The translations under genes were made by a program, and so were the position numbers. From contig USMC01000016.1 of the NCBI GenBank assembly GCA_900555715.1, forward strand, positions 1 to 53,445: a DNA stretch of 53,445 nt. The letters are read 5' to 3'. The notes under the pieces were generated by a model. The model saw nothing but the letters and a program-made list of their open reading frames with translations, made no database searches and was not told where the DNA came from. Shown piece by piece: positions 17,672-24,968 of the stretch. Source of the DNA: an uncultured Porphyromonadaceae bacterium. Its GTDB lineage: Bacteria > Bacteroidota > Bacteroidia > Bacteroidales > Muribaculaceae. Positions within the stretch are counted from its first letter, which is position 1. Each line of letters starts with the position of its first letter.

Positions 17672-18550
17672 ATGCCACGCTCTTTTACCCACAACTATTG
17701 TGAACCATCCATCTACCATATCACACTTTCGAAGATGCAGGGTGTTGAGCCATTCGGGACGCTCATCGGGCATGGTAGTGAGGTTAAAATCAAGTATAGC
17801 AGGCTCGGCAGCCTAATCGCCTCCACATTTTATCGCATATCGGAACTTGACCCCAATATAAAGGTTCTTCAATACATGATAATGCCCGATCATGTGCATC
17901 TTATCATCAGAGTATGCGCCACGATTCCCCGCCCCATCGGAAGTTATATTGGACAACTTAAAGTACGTATCACCCAGCAATTTGGCAGTAGCGTTTTCGA
18001 CCCCGATTTTTATGATTGTATTCTATACAAGAATCGATCACTCGACTCTTTATTCCGTTACCTTAAAGAGAATCCTGCCCGACTTGCCATACGCCGCGAC
18101 AATCCCGATTTCTTCACACGCGTCAACCACTTGCAGATTGACGGCGAGGAATACCAGGCTTATGGCAACATACACCTTTTAGAAAATCCCTCCAAGGAGG
18201 CTCTGATAGTACATCGCCGCTACACCCCGGAGCAGCTCAAAGCCCTGACTGACCGATGGCTTTACACAGCGGAGAACCGTGGCGTCATCGTTTCGCCATT
18301 CATTTCTCCGTCTGAACGCAGCCTGCGAGCCCAGGTAGAAGAGCTTGGCGGCAAAATCATTCTCATCACAGACCAATCCTTTCCCGAACGCTACAAACCT
18401 GCAGCCCACGACTTCCGGCTCTCCGCCGAGGGGCGTCTGCTTATCATAAGCATCCGCTCCCCCTCCAAAACTCTCACACGCGGCACCTGTCTGCGCATGA
18501 ATGCCCTCGCCGAACATCTCAGTGCTGCCAACTGGGGCAAAACCTTTTGA
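17672..18550 (+). CDS. REP-associated tyrosine transposase (RAYT) with extra C-terminal domain
   Basis: An HUH/Y1 transposase of 292 residues. The metal-binding motif is H74-V-H76 in MIMPDHVHLIIRV; the helix holding the catalytic Tyr lies in the following ~45 residues (GSYIGQLKV, LFRYLKENPARLA). From about residue 175 a separate domain follows (IVHRRYTPEQLKAL ... VIVSPFISPSERSL ... VEELGGKIILI ... EGRLLIISI ... CLRMNALAEHL). It has a Rossmann-like, DprA-like look. The C-terminus AANWGKTF duplicates the comM C-terminus at the DNA level. It lies between comM and a DUF1573 gene, on the same strand. Confidence 0.8.
   Translation: MPRSFTHNYCEPSIYHITLSKMQGVEPFGTLIGHGSEVKIKYSRLGSLIASTFYRISELDPNIKVLQYMIMPDHVHLIIRVCATIPRPIGSYIGQLKVRITQQFGSSVFDPDFYDCILYKNRSLDSLFRYLKENPARLAIRRDNPDFFTRVNHLQIDGEEYQAYGNIHLLENPSKEALIVHRRYTPEQLKALTDRWLYTAENRGVIVSPFISPSERSLRAQVEELGGKIILITDQSFPERYKPAAHDFRLSAEGRLLIISIRSPSKTLTRGTCLRMNALAEHLSAANWGKTF
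18527..18546 (+). repeat. 20-bp direct repeat, right copy (end of the RAYT gene)
   Basis: The same 20 bases as 17544-17563, here followed by T and TGA. The two copies bracket a 983-bp unit that contains only the RAYT gene and its upstream hairpins, like an integrated cassette with flanking core sites. Confidence 0.95.
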
Positions 18551-18581
18551 CCGCCATAATTGTTTTATGCAAAACGTTTCT

Positions 18582-19640
18582 ATGAAAAGACTATTCTTCT
18601 TATTCGTTATATTCGGGGCGTTTGTGTGCCGGGGGGAGGTGAGGTGGCTTGCCACGACTCACGATTTCGGAGCTTTTTCCGAGAACATGGGACCTGTGAG
18701 CTGCGACTTCCGCTTCGTCAACAGCGGCGACAAACCCGTGCTTATCCTCAACGCGCGTCCGTCGTGCGGGTGCACGACGCCATTCTTCGACCGCCAGCCC
18801 ATAGCACCTGGCGACACGGCGTCGGTGACCGTCAGCTACGACCCGGCTGGACGTCCTGGAAAGTTCTCCAAGTTTGTCGGCGTAGAACTTTCCGACGGCG
18901 AGAAAACGAAGCTATATGTGAAAGGCTCAGTAATAGGCAGTAACCGCTCCGTTGGCGACCGCTTCCCCATGGAACTCGGGTTAGGTCTGAAGCTGTCGAA
19001 GGGAATGGTAATGTTCGGACAGGTTGACAAAGGACACGTCGTCAGCGCTCCGCTTGACCTCTACAATCAGTCGGAACGTACCATGACACCATCGGCGTCA
19101 TGCCCGCCGCACATAAAGGCAGTATTCCAGCCTATGCAGATACCGCCCGGCGAAATGGGAACGGTGCTGTTCACCTTCGATTCCTCACGCGAACCTCTGT
19201 ACGGTTTTGTCAACGACACCATCCTCGTCTCAGCAGACCCCATCAGCAGCTATCTGGCACCGCTGCCGACAGTTGCCGTTATCAGTGAGGACTTCTCGTC
19301 TCTCAGCAAGGAAGAACTCGAAAAGGCACCGTGCGCCGTGCTTGAGACGTCGAGTCTCGACTTCGGACGCATTGCCGGGAAGGACAAAATCACACGCACC
19401 ATCCGTCTCACAAACGCAGGCAAAAGCAAGCTCACCGTCCGGCGCGTCTATACGGCAGATGAAGGCATCGTCCTGAAAATAAACAAGAAAGTGATAAAAC
19501 CGGGTAAATCGGCAGAGATAAAAGTGACGGTCGATCCTACGAAACTCAGCGGCGGCATTCTCAACGCCCGCGCATCGGTCATCACAAACTCTCCGTCGTC
19601 GCCGGTACTTTCAGTTCGTCTTGTCGGGACGCTTGAATAA
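18582..19640 (+). CDS. DUF1573 exported protein, two domains
   Basis: A 352-residue exported protein with signal peptide MKRLFFLFVIFGAFVCRG. The first DUF1573 domain (about 22-115) has the signature PSCGCTTPFFDR. A middle beta region follows. A second Ig-like DUF1573 domain (about 255-350) starts SSLDFGRIAGKDKITRTIRLTN and lacks the CGCT signature. In-frame ATGs at 18567 and 18501 are possible, but 18582 gives the cleanest signal peptide. It is related to the single-domain protein at 12108. The 3' end overlaps the convergent folK by 30 bp. Function unknown. Confidence 0.85.
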   Translation: MKRLFFLFVIFGAFVCRGEVRWLATTHDFGAFSENMGPVSCDFRFVNSGDKPVLILNARPSCGCTTPFFDRQPIAPGDTASVTVSYDPAGRPGKFSKFVGVELSDGEKTKLYVKGSVIGSNRSVGDRFPMELGLGLKLSKGMVMFGQVDKGHVVSAPLDLYNQSERTMTPSASCPPHIKAVFQPMQIPPGEMGTVLFTFDSSREPLYGFVNDTILVSADPISSYLAPLPTVAVISEDFSSLSKEELEKAPCAVLETSSLDFGRIAGKDKITRTIRLTNAGKSKLTVRRVYTADEGIVLKINKKVIKPGKSAEIKVTVDPTKLSGGILNARASVITNSPSSPVLSVRLVGTLE

Positions 19641-20078
19641 GGCATCAGTATCGACACCAAGCTCCCTCAACGGTTCTACGACAAAGTCGCGTTCAGCCGC
19701 CCGCGGATGCGGAAGCGTCAGCACCGGCGTGCACATCCTCAATCCTTCGACAGCAACAATGTCTATGTCGATCTCGCGGTCACGGTAGCTGCCGTCGGCA
19801 TTGCGGTGCGGCATCGCCGACAATCCGCTTTCAATGGCTTTGAAATGCCTCAGCAATGCTTCGGCATCTTCCGCGCCGAAGCCGTCGCAGCATTCCACCG
19901 TCAGCACAGCGCCTACGTTAAGAAAAACATTCTGACTTTCGAAACCTACGGGCTCGCTTCTGAATACCGGCGATACCTTTAGCTCACCAAGTGCGCCGAT
20001 GCGCGCGAGGGCGTTTTCCAGCATAGCCTCACAGTCGCCAGAATTCGAACCGAGACTGAGATATATTTTTCTTGTCAT
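19611..20078 (-). CDS. folK: 2-amino-4-hydroxy-6-hydroxymethyldihydropteridine diphosphokinase
   Basis: Transfers pyrophosphate from ATP to 6-hydroxymethyl-7,8-dihydropterin, a folate synthesis step. The 155-residue protein starts MTRKIYLSLGSNSGD, the expected HPPK N-terminus; longer in-frame starts up to 20141 are rejected because a promoter sits at 20101-20108. The motif DREIDIDIVAVEG carries the two Mg-binding Asp residues, and LPHPRAAERDFVVEPL is the conserved later block. It is convergent with the DUF1573 gene, overlapping by 30 bp. Confidence 0.93.
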   Translation of the reverse strand: MTRKIYLSLGSNSGDCEAMLENALARIGALGELKVSPVFRSEPVGFESQNVFLNVGAVLTVECCDGFGAEDAEALLRHFKAIESGLSAMPHRNADGSYRDREIDIDIVAVEGLRMCTPVLTLPHPRAAERDFVVEPLRELGVDTDALFKRPDKTN

Positions 20079-20100
20079 GACTGCGGATATTATCGTTATG

Positions 20101-20108
20101 CAAAGGTA
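20101..20108 (-). promoter_or_regulatory. -7 element (TACCTTTG) for folK
   Basis: Minus-strand TACCTTTG fits TAnnTTTG and lies 22 bp upstream of the chosen folK start. Confidence 0.5.
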
Positions 20109-20133
20109 AAGAATACCCTCGGCATTTACAAAC

Positions 20134-20164
20134 TTGCACACCTTGCATATTTTCAGTAATTTTG
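20134..20164 (+). promoter_or_regulatory. Promoter TTG-N20-TAATTTTG for panB
   Basis: -33 TTG (20134-20136) and -7 TAATTTTG (20157-20164) are 20 bp apart and 25 bp before the panB ATG. It is divergent from the folK promoter. Confidence 0.7.
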
Positions 20165-20189
20165 CAGCCCTGACAAAAATAATATCATT

Positions 20190-21011
20190 ATGTCAACAAA
20201 CACAGTAGACAATCAGCGCAAGGTTACCACCGCGCGACTGATAGAAATGAAAAAACGCGGCGAAAAAATCGCTATGCTCACCGCCTACGACTTCTCTATG
20301 GCGCAGCTCATCGACCAGGCCGGCATGGATGTCATCCTTGTCGGCGACTCGGCATCGAACGTTATGGCGGGCAACATGACAACCCTCCCTATAACCCTTG
20401 ACCAGATGATTTATCACGCCAAGAGTGTCATCAAAGGCACCAGTCGCGCTCTTGTGGTGTGCGACATGCCTTTCGGCACCTACCAGGGCAATCCCATCGA
20501 GGCACTGAACTCCGCCATCCGCATAATGAAGGAGAGCCACGCAGAGGCAGTCAAGATGGAAGGCGGCAGCGAAATACGCGAATCCATAGAACGCATACTG
20601 AGCGCCGGCATACCTGTTATGGGACACCTCGGTCTGACACCTCAGAGCATCAATAAGTTCGGCACATACGCAGTCCGTGCCAAGGGAGAGGCAGAAGCCG
20701 AAAAACTCATCGAGGATGCCCTCATGCTCCAGGAAATAGGCTGTTTCGCCATCGTCCTCGAAAAGATTCCCGCCGATCTCGCACGCCGCGTATCTCAGCA
20801 GCTGAGCATTCCCACCATCGGCATCGGCGCCGGCGGAGGATGCGACGGTCAGGTGCTGGTGATGCACGACATGCTCGGAATCAACAAGGGATTCTCTCCC
20901 AAGTTCCTGCGCCGTTATGCCGACCTCGCCACCACCATCAACGAAGCTGTCGGACGCTACATCGACGACGTCAAGACAGGCGACTTCCCCAACGAAAACG
21001 AACAATACTAA
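20190..21011 (+). CDS. panB: 3-methyl-2-oxobutanoate hydroxymethyltransferase
   Basis: First committed step of pantothenate (vitamin B5 and CoA) synthesis: adds a hydroxymethyl group from methylene-THF to alpha-ketoisovalerate. The 273-residue protein shows MLTAYDFSMAQLIDQAGMDVILVGDSASNV (Mg-binding Asp region), VVCDMPFGTYQ, AVKMEGG, PVMGHLGLTPQS, VLEKIPADLA and IGIGAGGGCDGQVLVMHDMLG, all family blocks. The folate-dependent chemistry fits with folK next door, though they are divergently transcribed. A strong hairpin follows. Confidence 0.97.
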   Translation: MSTNTVDNQRKVTTARLIEMKKRGEKIAMLTAYDFSMAQLIDQAGMDVILVGDSASNVMAGNMTTLPITLDQMIYHAKSVIKGTSRALVVCDMPFGTYQGNPIEALNSAIRIMKESHAEAVKMEGGSEIRESIERILSAGIPVMGHLGLTPQSINKFGTYAVRAKGEAEAEKLIEDALMLQEIGCFAIVLEKIPADLARRVSQQLSIPTIGIGAGGGCDGQVLVMHDMLGINKGFSPKFLRRYADLATTINEAVGRYIDDVKTGDFPNENEQY

Positions 21012-21031
21012 GAAACTTTACAGATACTATG

Positions 21032-21058
21032 ATTAAGGGCGCACGATGCGCCCTTAAT
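21032..21058. terminator. Bidirectional hairpin between panB and the lipoprotein gene
   Basis: ATTAAGGGCGCA pairs perfectly with TGCGCCCTTAAT around the loop CGA (12-bp stem). It lies between the convergent stops at 21011 and 21063, so it can stop transcription from both sides. Confidence 0.75.
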
Positions 21059-21062
21059 TCTG

Positions 21063-23123
21063 CTATCTTGCTCGGAATCCGCTCTGGTTGTTGCGTTGGA
21101 AGCCGCCGCGTCCGCCCATGCCTCCGCGGTTGCCTCCGAAGCCGTCGTTTCCGTATCCGCCGAACTGATTGCCGCCGAATTCGTCTTCTTCTTCCTCGTT
21201 GCCGTCGGAAGGTGCCTTCTCGCCTCGTTTGAGCTTCGGTTTGTTCTTCTTTATGGCGTATGGTTTCTGGGCATCGACGGGCAGCTCATATATGTCCCAT
21301 TCCTGAGTGACGTCCCAGTTTTTCTTGAGGTTCAGATTCTTTGCAAAATAATATACCTCTTCGGGTTGTACAGAACCGGACATACTGCCTGTGTCCCATT
21401 TGCCGTTAAGATTGTCGTCGATGAACAGCCGCATGAAATATTTTCCGGGATTAATCAGCCTGATCTCCGCGCTTGTCTTTCCCGGTGCCTTGACGCCGCG
21501 CATCACGGGCACATCGGCAGTGCTCAGAAGTTCTACGACAACCTGCAGGGAGTCGAGCCCCGGAAGGTCTACCTTGAGGTTGGCATAGTCTTCGGGCTGC
21601 TTGAGGGTAAACTGATGCTCGAATTTCTTGTTCCACGGACCGTAGATGCTCGTTGCGGCAAGGCTATCGATGGTGAACTTATACTTTCCTCCGGGCTCCC
21701 ATTTAGCATCGACTCTGCTCAGGAGCAGCGGACCGACAGAATCGGGACGCATCGTGAATGGAATATCGTTCCACACTGTGTCGACCATCGCCTGCAGATG
21801 CACTGCGGAACTGTCGAGCCGTTCAAGCGGCAGCGACATCTCGATGAGCAAAGGTTTGCCGAGGTCCTGAGGATTTCCCGACTTGGCGCTTATGCTGATA
21901 TATTCCCTGTCTGGGTCAATGAAAACGGTATCGCCCGTGATGCTGTCGACAGTGAATTTGGGTTCATCGTCTTTCTTTTTCTTCTTTTCCTTTTTCTTGG
22001 GGTCACGGAAGAAGAAACGGAGGGTGTCGTTGGTCCATACAAGCTGGTCGAGAGTGTCGGTTTTCTGATAACGGACATTGAGCCTGAGCGAATCGGCAGC
22101 GAGCACCTGCGGGTCGGAAATCCAGTAGAGCAACGAGTCGCGTGTGGCGTTTTCCTGAACGAGCGCCCACTCGCTGATGTCCCGTCCGGCTCCGGGTGCT
22201 CCGTCGACGATGGTGACCTGCGGAAGCGAATCGAGCGGTGCTCCGAAATTGAGCGTTATCTGACGGCGCACAGGGCGCTTGTAATCAGCAAGGTAGTGCG
22301 GCTTGTAATTCTCGTTGAACCATGTGAGGAGAATGTCGTTCGGAAGGAATCGTATTCCCTGGCGCACGTTGAGAGAGTCGGCGCCTTCAGAGGAATAGAG
22401 GGTGTCGGTCACTTCAAAATCTACGACGGACGGCACGACGATATCATCGAAGAAAGCGATGTCCTCGGAGCGATCCCAGTGATAGTCTCTGTTGACGTCG
22501 TTGACGGCAAAGATGCGGTATTCGCCGTATGGAAGATTTCGGATGGTGAACTGTCCGAGCTGATTTGTACGTGCGATGCGCTCCATCGGGAGTGTGGTGA
22601 TGGCGGTGTCGGAAAGATTGCTGTAAACACCAACGAGCATTCCCTGGGCAGGCTCGAGATTTTCCGCCTGCAGGACCACGCCGGAGATGCGCAGTGTGTC
22701 GATAGTCGGACCGGTTGAGAAATCGAGTGCGAAGCCATCGAGGATATTTCCTTCGTTGAGGTCTTTGATAGCGTCGGCGAAGTCGATGGTGTATGTAGTG
22801 CTGTCGAGCAGTGTATCACGCAGCTCTACGGTGACCCGTCGACCGTTTGCTGTAACAGTAGGCGGGGTCTTCTGAGCCGGTGAGACAACTACTTTGGTGA
22901 AAGCATCCTCGAGCTGTACGTTCTCGTCGAAATATGCTGTCAGTCGTGTGTTTTTTGCATTCGTGGCTCCGGGCGCGGGGTCGGACCTGACAAAGACGGG
23001 CGGTGTTTCGTCGCGCTCTCCGCCTTCGGGACGTCCTATGCTTGCGCATGCTGCCGCCAGCACCGCCAGCGCCGCCCACAGCAGAAATCTCATGCTGCCT
23101 GATTTGCCGCCACGCCTGTCCAT
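21063..23123 (-). CDS. Ig-like (SbsA-type) lipoprotein with Gly/Arg-rich tail
   Basis: A 686-residue lipoprotein with signal MRFLLWAALAVLAAAC starting at residue 11; an alternative ATG at 23093 fits equally well. An N-terminal Ig-like domain (about 40-130: ETPPVFVRSDPAPGATN...AYFDENVQLEDAF) matches the bacterial Ig-like family common at the start of Bacteroidetes lipoproteins. A Lys-rich loop (PKKKEKKKKKDDEPKF) lies in the middle. The last ~35 residues are low-complexity Gly/Asn/Arg (FGGNRGGMGGRGGF). It starts 5 bp after the polyprenyl synthase stop, so they share a transcript. Function unknown. Confidence 0.8.
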   Translation of the reverse strand: MDRRGGKSGSMRFLLWAALAVLAAACASIGRPEGGERDETPPVFVRSDPAPGATNAKNTRLTAYFDENVQLEDAFTKVVVSPAQKTPPTVTANGRRVTVELRDTLLDSTTYTIDFADAIKDLNEGNILDGFALDFSTGPTIDTLRISGVVLQAENLEPAQGMLVGVYSNLSDTAITTLPMERIARTNQLGQFTIRNLPYGEYRIFAVNDVNRDYHWDRSEDIAFFDDIVVPSVVDFEVTDTLYSSEGADSLNVRQGIRFLPNDILLTWFNENYKPHYLADYKRPVRRQITLNFGAPLDSLPQVTIVDGAPGAGRDISEWALVQENATRDSLLYWISDPQVLAADSLRLNVRYQKTDTLDQLVWTNDTLRFFFRDPKKKEKKKKKDDEPKFTVDSITGDTVFIDPDREYISISAKSGNPQDLGKPLLIEMSLPLERLDSSAVHLQAMVDTVWNDIPFTMRPDSVGPLLLSRVDAKWEPGGKYKFTIDSLAATSIYGPWNKKFEHQFTLKQPEDYANLKVDLPGLDSLQVVVELLSTADVPVMRGVKAPGKTSAEIRLINPGKYFMRLFIDDNLNGKWDTGSMSGSVQPEEVYYFAKNLNLKKNWDVTQEWDIYELPVDAQKPYAIKKNKPKLKRGEKAPSDGNEEEEDEFGGNQFGGYGNDGFGGNRGGMGGRGGFQRNNQSGFRAR

Positions 23124-23128
23124 ACCGT

Positions 23129-24106
23129 TCAGAATTTGCGTGCGATGACAAAGTCGAACAGCTCTGCGAGCTGCTGCCTGATAGTCTCGTCATCGTCGAT
23201 GAGCGCCAGTTGCTCAAAAGCTTGCTTCCTGAGATCATTCATTACAGCGTATGTGCTGTCTATTCCTCCGTTATCGCGGGCAAAACGCTGTATTACCTCA
23301 ATTTCCTCATCGGTAAGCATGTCTTTTTCGAGCATCGCACGTATCGCCTCACATCCGGGAGCTCCTGTGTCGAGCGCTTTGAGCAGCGGCAGCGTTACCT
23401 TGCCCTCGCGGAGGTCGTTGCCGGTAGGCTTTCCGACGGTGTCGGCGTCGTAGTAGTCGAAGATGTCGTCGCGGAGCTGGAAACAGCGTCCGAACAGCAG
23501 CGCGAAGCGTGCAAGCGCCTCCGTCTTGTCGGCGGGAGCTCCGGCGACGAGACATCCCATCCTCGCGCTTGCGACGAAGAGCGACGCTGTCTTGTAGTCG
23601 ATGATATGGAAATAGTCGTCCTCGCTCAGCGTGTGCTGACGCGCGCTGTAAATCTGGTCGATCTCTCCTAAAGAGAGGTCTCGCCCGAGTGCGCAGAGTG
23701 TGTCGATGATGCGGATATCGCCTGTAGCTATAGCCTCATTCATTGCCGAAGAGGTGAAATAATCACCGACAAGCACGGCTATATGATTGTCCCACACAGC
23801 GTTGACCGTCGGACGTCCCCGCCGGACGGGTGAATTGTCAACAACATCGTCGTGAATCAGCGAAGCGTTGTGTATGAGCTCAATAGCGGCAGCAGCGGCA
23901 TACATTTTGTCGCCGGAGGCGCCGAAAAGCTTTGCACACATCATCAGAAGCAGCGGACGGATCTGCTTTCCTTTTGTGCGCAGGAGCGAAAGTATGATTT
24001 TGCTCATCAGCGGACTTGCGGTGCCAAGGCGCGCCTCGATGCGCGCGTTGAGCTTGTCGATGTCGTCGTGATGAAGATTTGTTATTATCTCAAGATAGTT
24101 CATCAT
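23129..24106 (-). CDS. Trans-isoprenyl (polyprenyl) diphosphate synthase
   Basis: Chain-elongating prenyltransferase of 325 residues that probably makes the side chain for menaquinone. Seen: GKQIRPLLLMM, the first Asp-rich motif LIHDDVVD followed by RRGRPTVN, KTASLFVASARMG, and the second Asp-rich motif FQLRDDIFDYYD. Small residues before the first DDxxD favour a long-chain product. The start MMNYLEI at 24106 is preferred over 24163 because a TAATTTTG promoter lies at 24122-24129. It leads an operon with the Ig-like lipoprotein. Confidence 0.93.
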   Translation of the reverse strand: MMNYLEIITNLHHDDIDKLNARIEARLGTASPLMSKIILSLLRTKGKQIRPLLLMMCAKLFGASGDKMYAAAAAIELIHNASLIHDDVVDNSPVRRGRPTVNAVWDNHIAVLVGDYFTSSAMNEAIATGDIRIIDTLCALGRDLSLGEIDQIYSARQHTLSEDDYFHIIDYKTASLFVASARMGCLVAGAPADKTEALARFALLFGRCFQLRDDIFDYYDADTVGKPTGNDLREGKVTLPLLKALDTGAPGCEAIRAMLEKDMLTDEEIEVIQRFARDNGGIDSTYAVMNDLRKQAFEQLALIDDDETIRQQLAELFDFVIARKF

Positions 24107-24121
24107 TCTTGCAATGAATTG

Positions 24122-24129
24122 CAAAATTA
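24122..24129 (-). promoter_or_regulatory. -7 element (TAATTTTG) for the polyprenyl synthase
   Basis: Minus-strand TAATTTTG sits 15 bp upstream of the start at 24106 and decides that start against a longer in-frame one at 24163. Confidence 0.6.
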
Positions 24130-24240
24130 AGAAAAACTCCGCAAAAAGCAAAACACTATGCAACTCAATACGTCAACTCAATATAAATCAATACGTCAAA
24201 GAGCGCTTGTCGACGATTTGGCTTTGGGCGGCGGAGTCGA

Positions 24241-24879
24241 CTACCGCATGGTCCGGACTTTGAATCGGAGAATGGGAATTAACGGATCTGGATTCTCATC
24301 GACCAGTGTGTCAGGTGGCTGTCCGGATTCGATGAGCATGACACAGGGCGCATGCAAACGAGCTTGGATGCGTGCTTGTGGAGCCCGGGGATCGCGAATG
24401 TATACCGGCGGAGCGAGAAGGGAGGCGCTTCGGGTGTGTATGATGATGAAGTTGTCGCGCCCTTCGTTGAGAATGATGGGCGCGACGGCTGCCAGTGCGT
24501 CTTCGATATGGTTAGTGGTTGTGTCGAGGAGGAGCGCGAAGTGGAATGTGAGTCCGCGGATGCTGTCGGGCTGCCTGACGGAAGCCAGACTGAGCCATGG
24601 CGAACGGGCGGTGGTTGTGTTGTTGCATAGCCGACGCGCCTCGATGCGTGTGCGCGCCATGATGAGGAAATCGGCTTCGGGAGCTATGCGTTCGTGAAGA
24701 AAGCGGAAATATTGGCAGAGCAGCTGGCGCGAATCGTATCCGGGAGGGTCGACGATGACAACACGGTGGTTCGAGGTATGCTGCCGGATGTACTCAAGCG
24801 GCGCGATGATATCGCGCTCCCATCTGTAAAGGGTGCGTCCGATGAATTTCTCGAAATATGCAGTATACTTGTCTGCCAT
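24241..24879 (-). CDS. Unrecognised protein, possibly a degenerate P-loop (terminase-like) fold
   Basis: A 212-residue protein that I do not recognise. It begins ADKYTAYFEKFIGRTLYRWERDIIAPL. The strand-loop VVIVDPPGYDSRQLL sits where a Walker A would be but lacks GxxxxGK(T/S). Later come DFLIMARTRIEARRL and GLTFHFALLLDTTTNHIEDAL, an order that recalls phage terminase or helicase ATPases whose catalytic residues have gone. This is a weak structural impression only. It stands alone on the minus strand between a polyprenyl synthase and an AT-rich AlbA_2 gene. Codon use resembles the core genome. Confidence 0.55.
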   Translation of the reverse strand: MADKYTAYFEKFIGRTLYRWERDIIAPLEYIRQHTSNHRVVIVDPPGYDSRQLLCQYFRFLHERIAPEADFLIMARTRIEARRLCNNTTTARSPWLSLASVRQPDSIRGLTFHFALLLDTTTNHIEDALAAVAPIILNEGRDNFIIIHTRSASLLAPPVYIRDPRAPQARIQARLHAPCVMLIESGQPPDTLVDENPDPLIPILRFKVRTMR

Positions 24880-24968
24880 CGGAGCAAATATAAGCCCCGC
24901 AGATGGTTAATTGTCCTGAGATTTGTCGCGAGCAGGAGATTTGACAAAGAGAGACAGAAAGACACTTC

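Noticed and set aside
21096..22718. Long plus-strand open frame (540 codons)
   Set aside because: It is antisense to the Ig-like lipoprotein gene, whose signal peptide and domain are clear; the plus-strand translation shows no family features.
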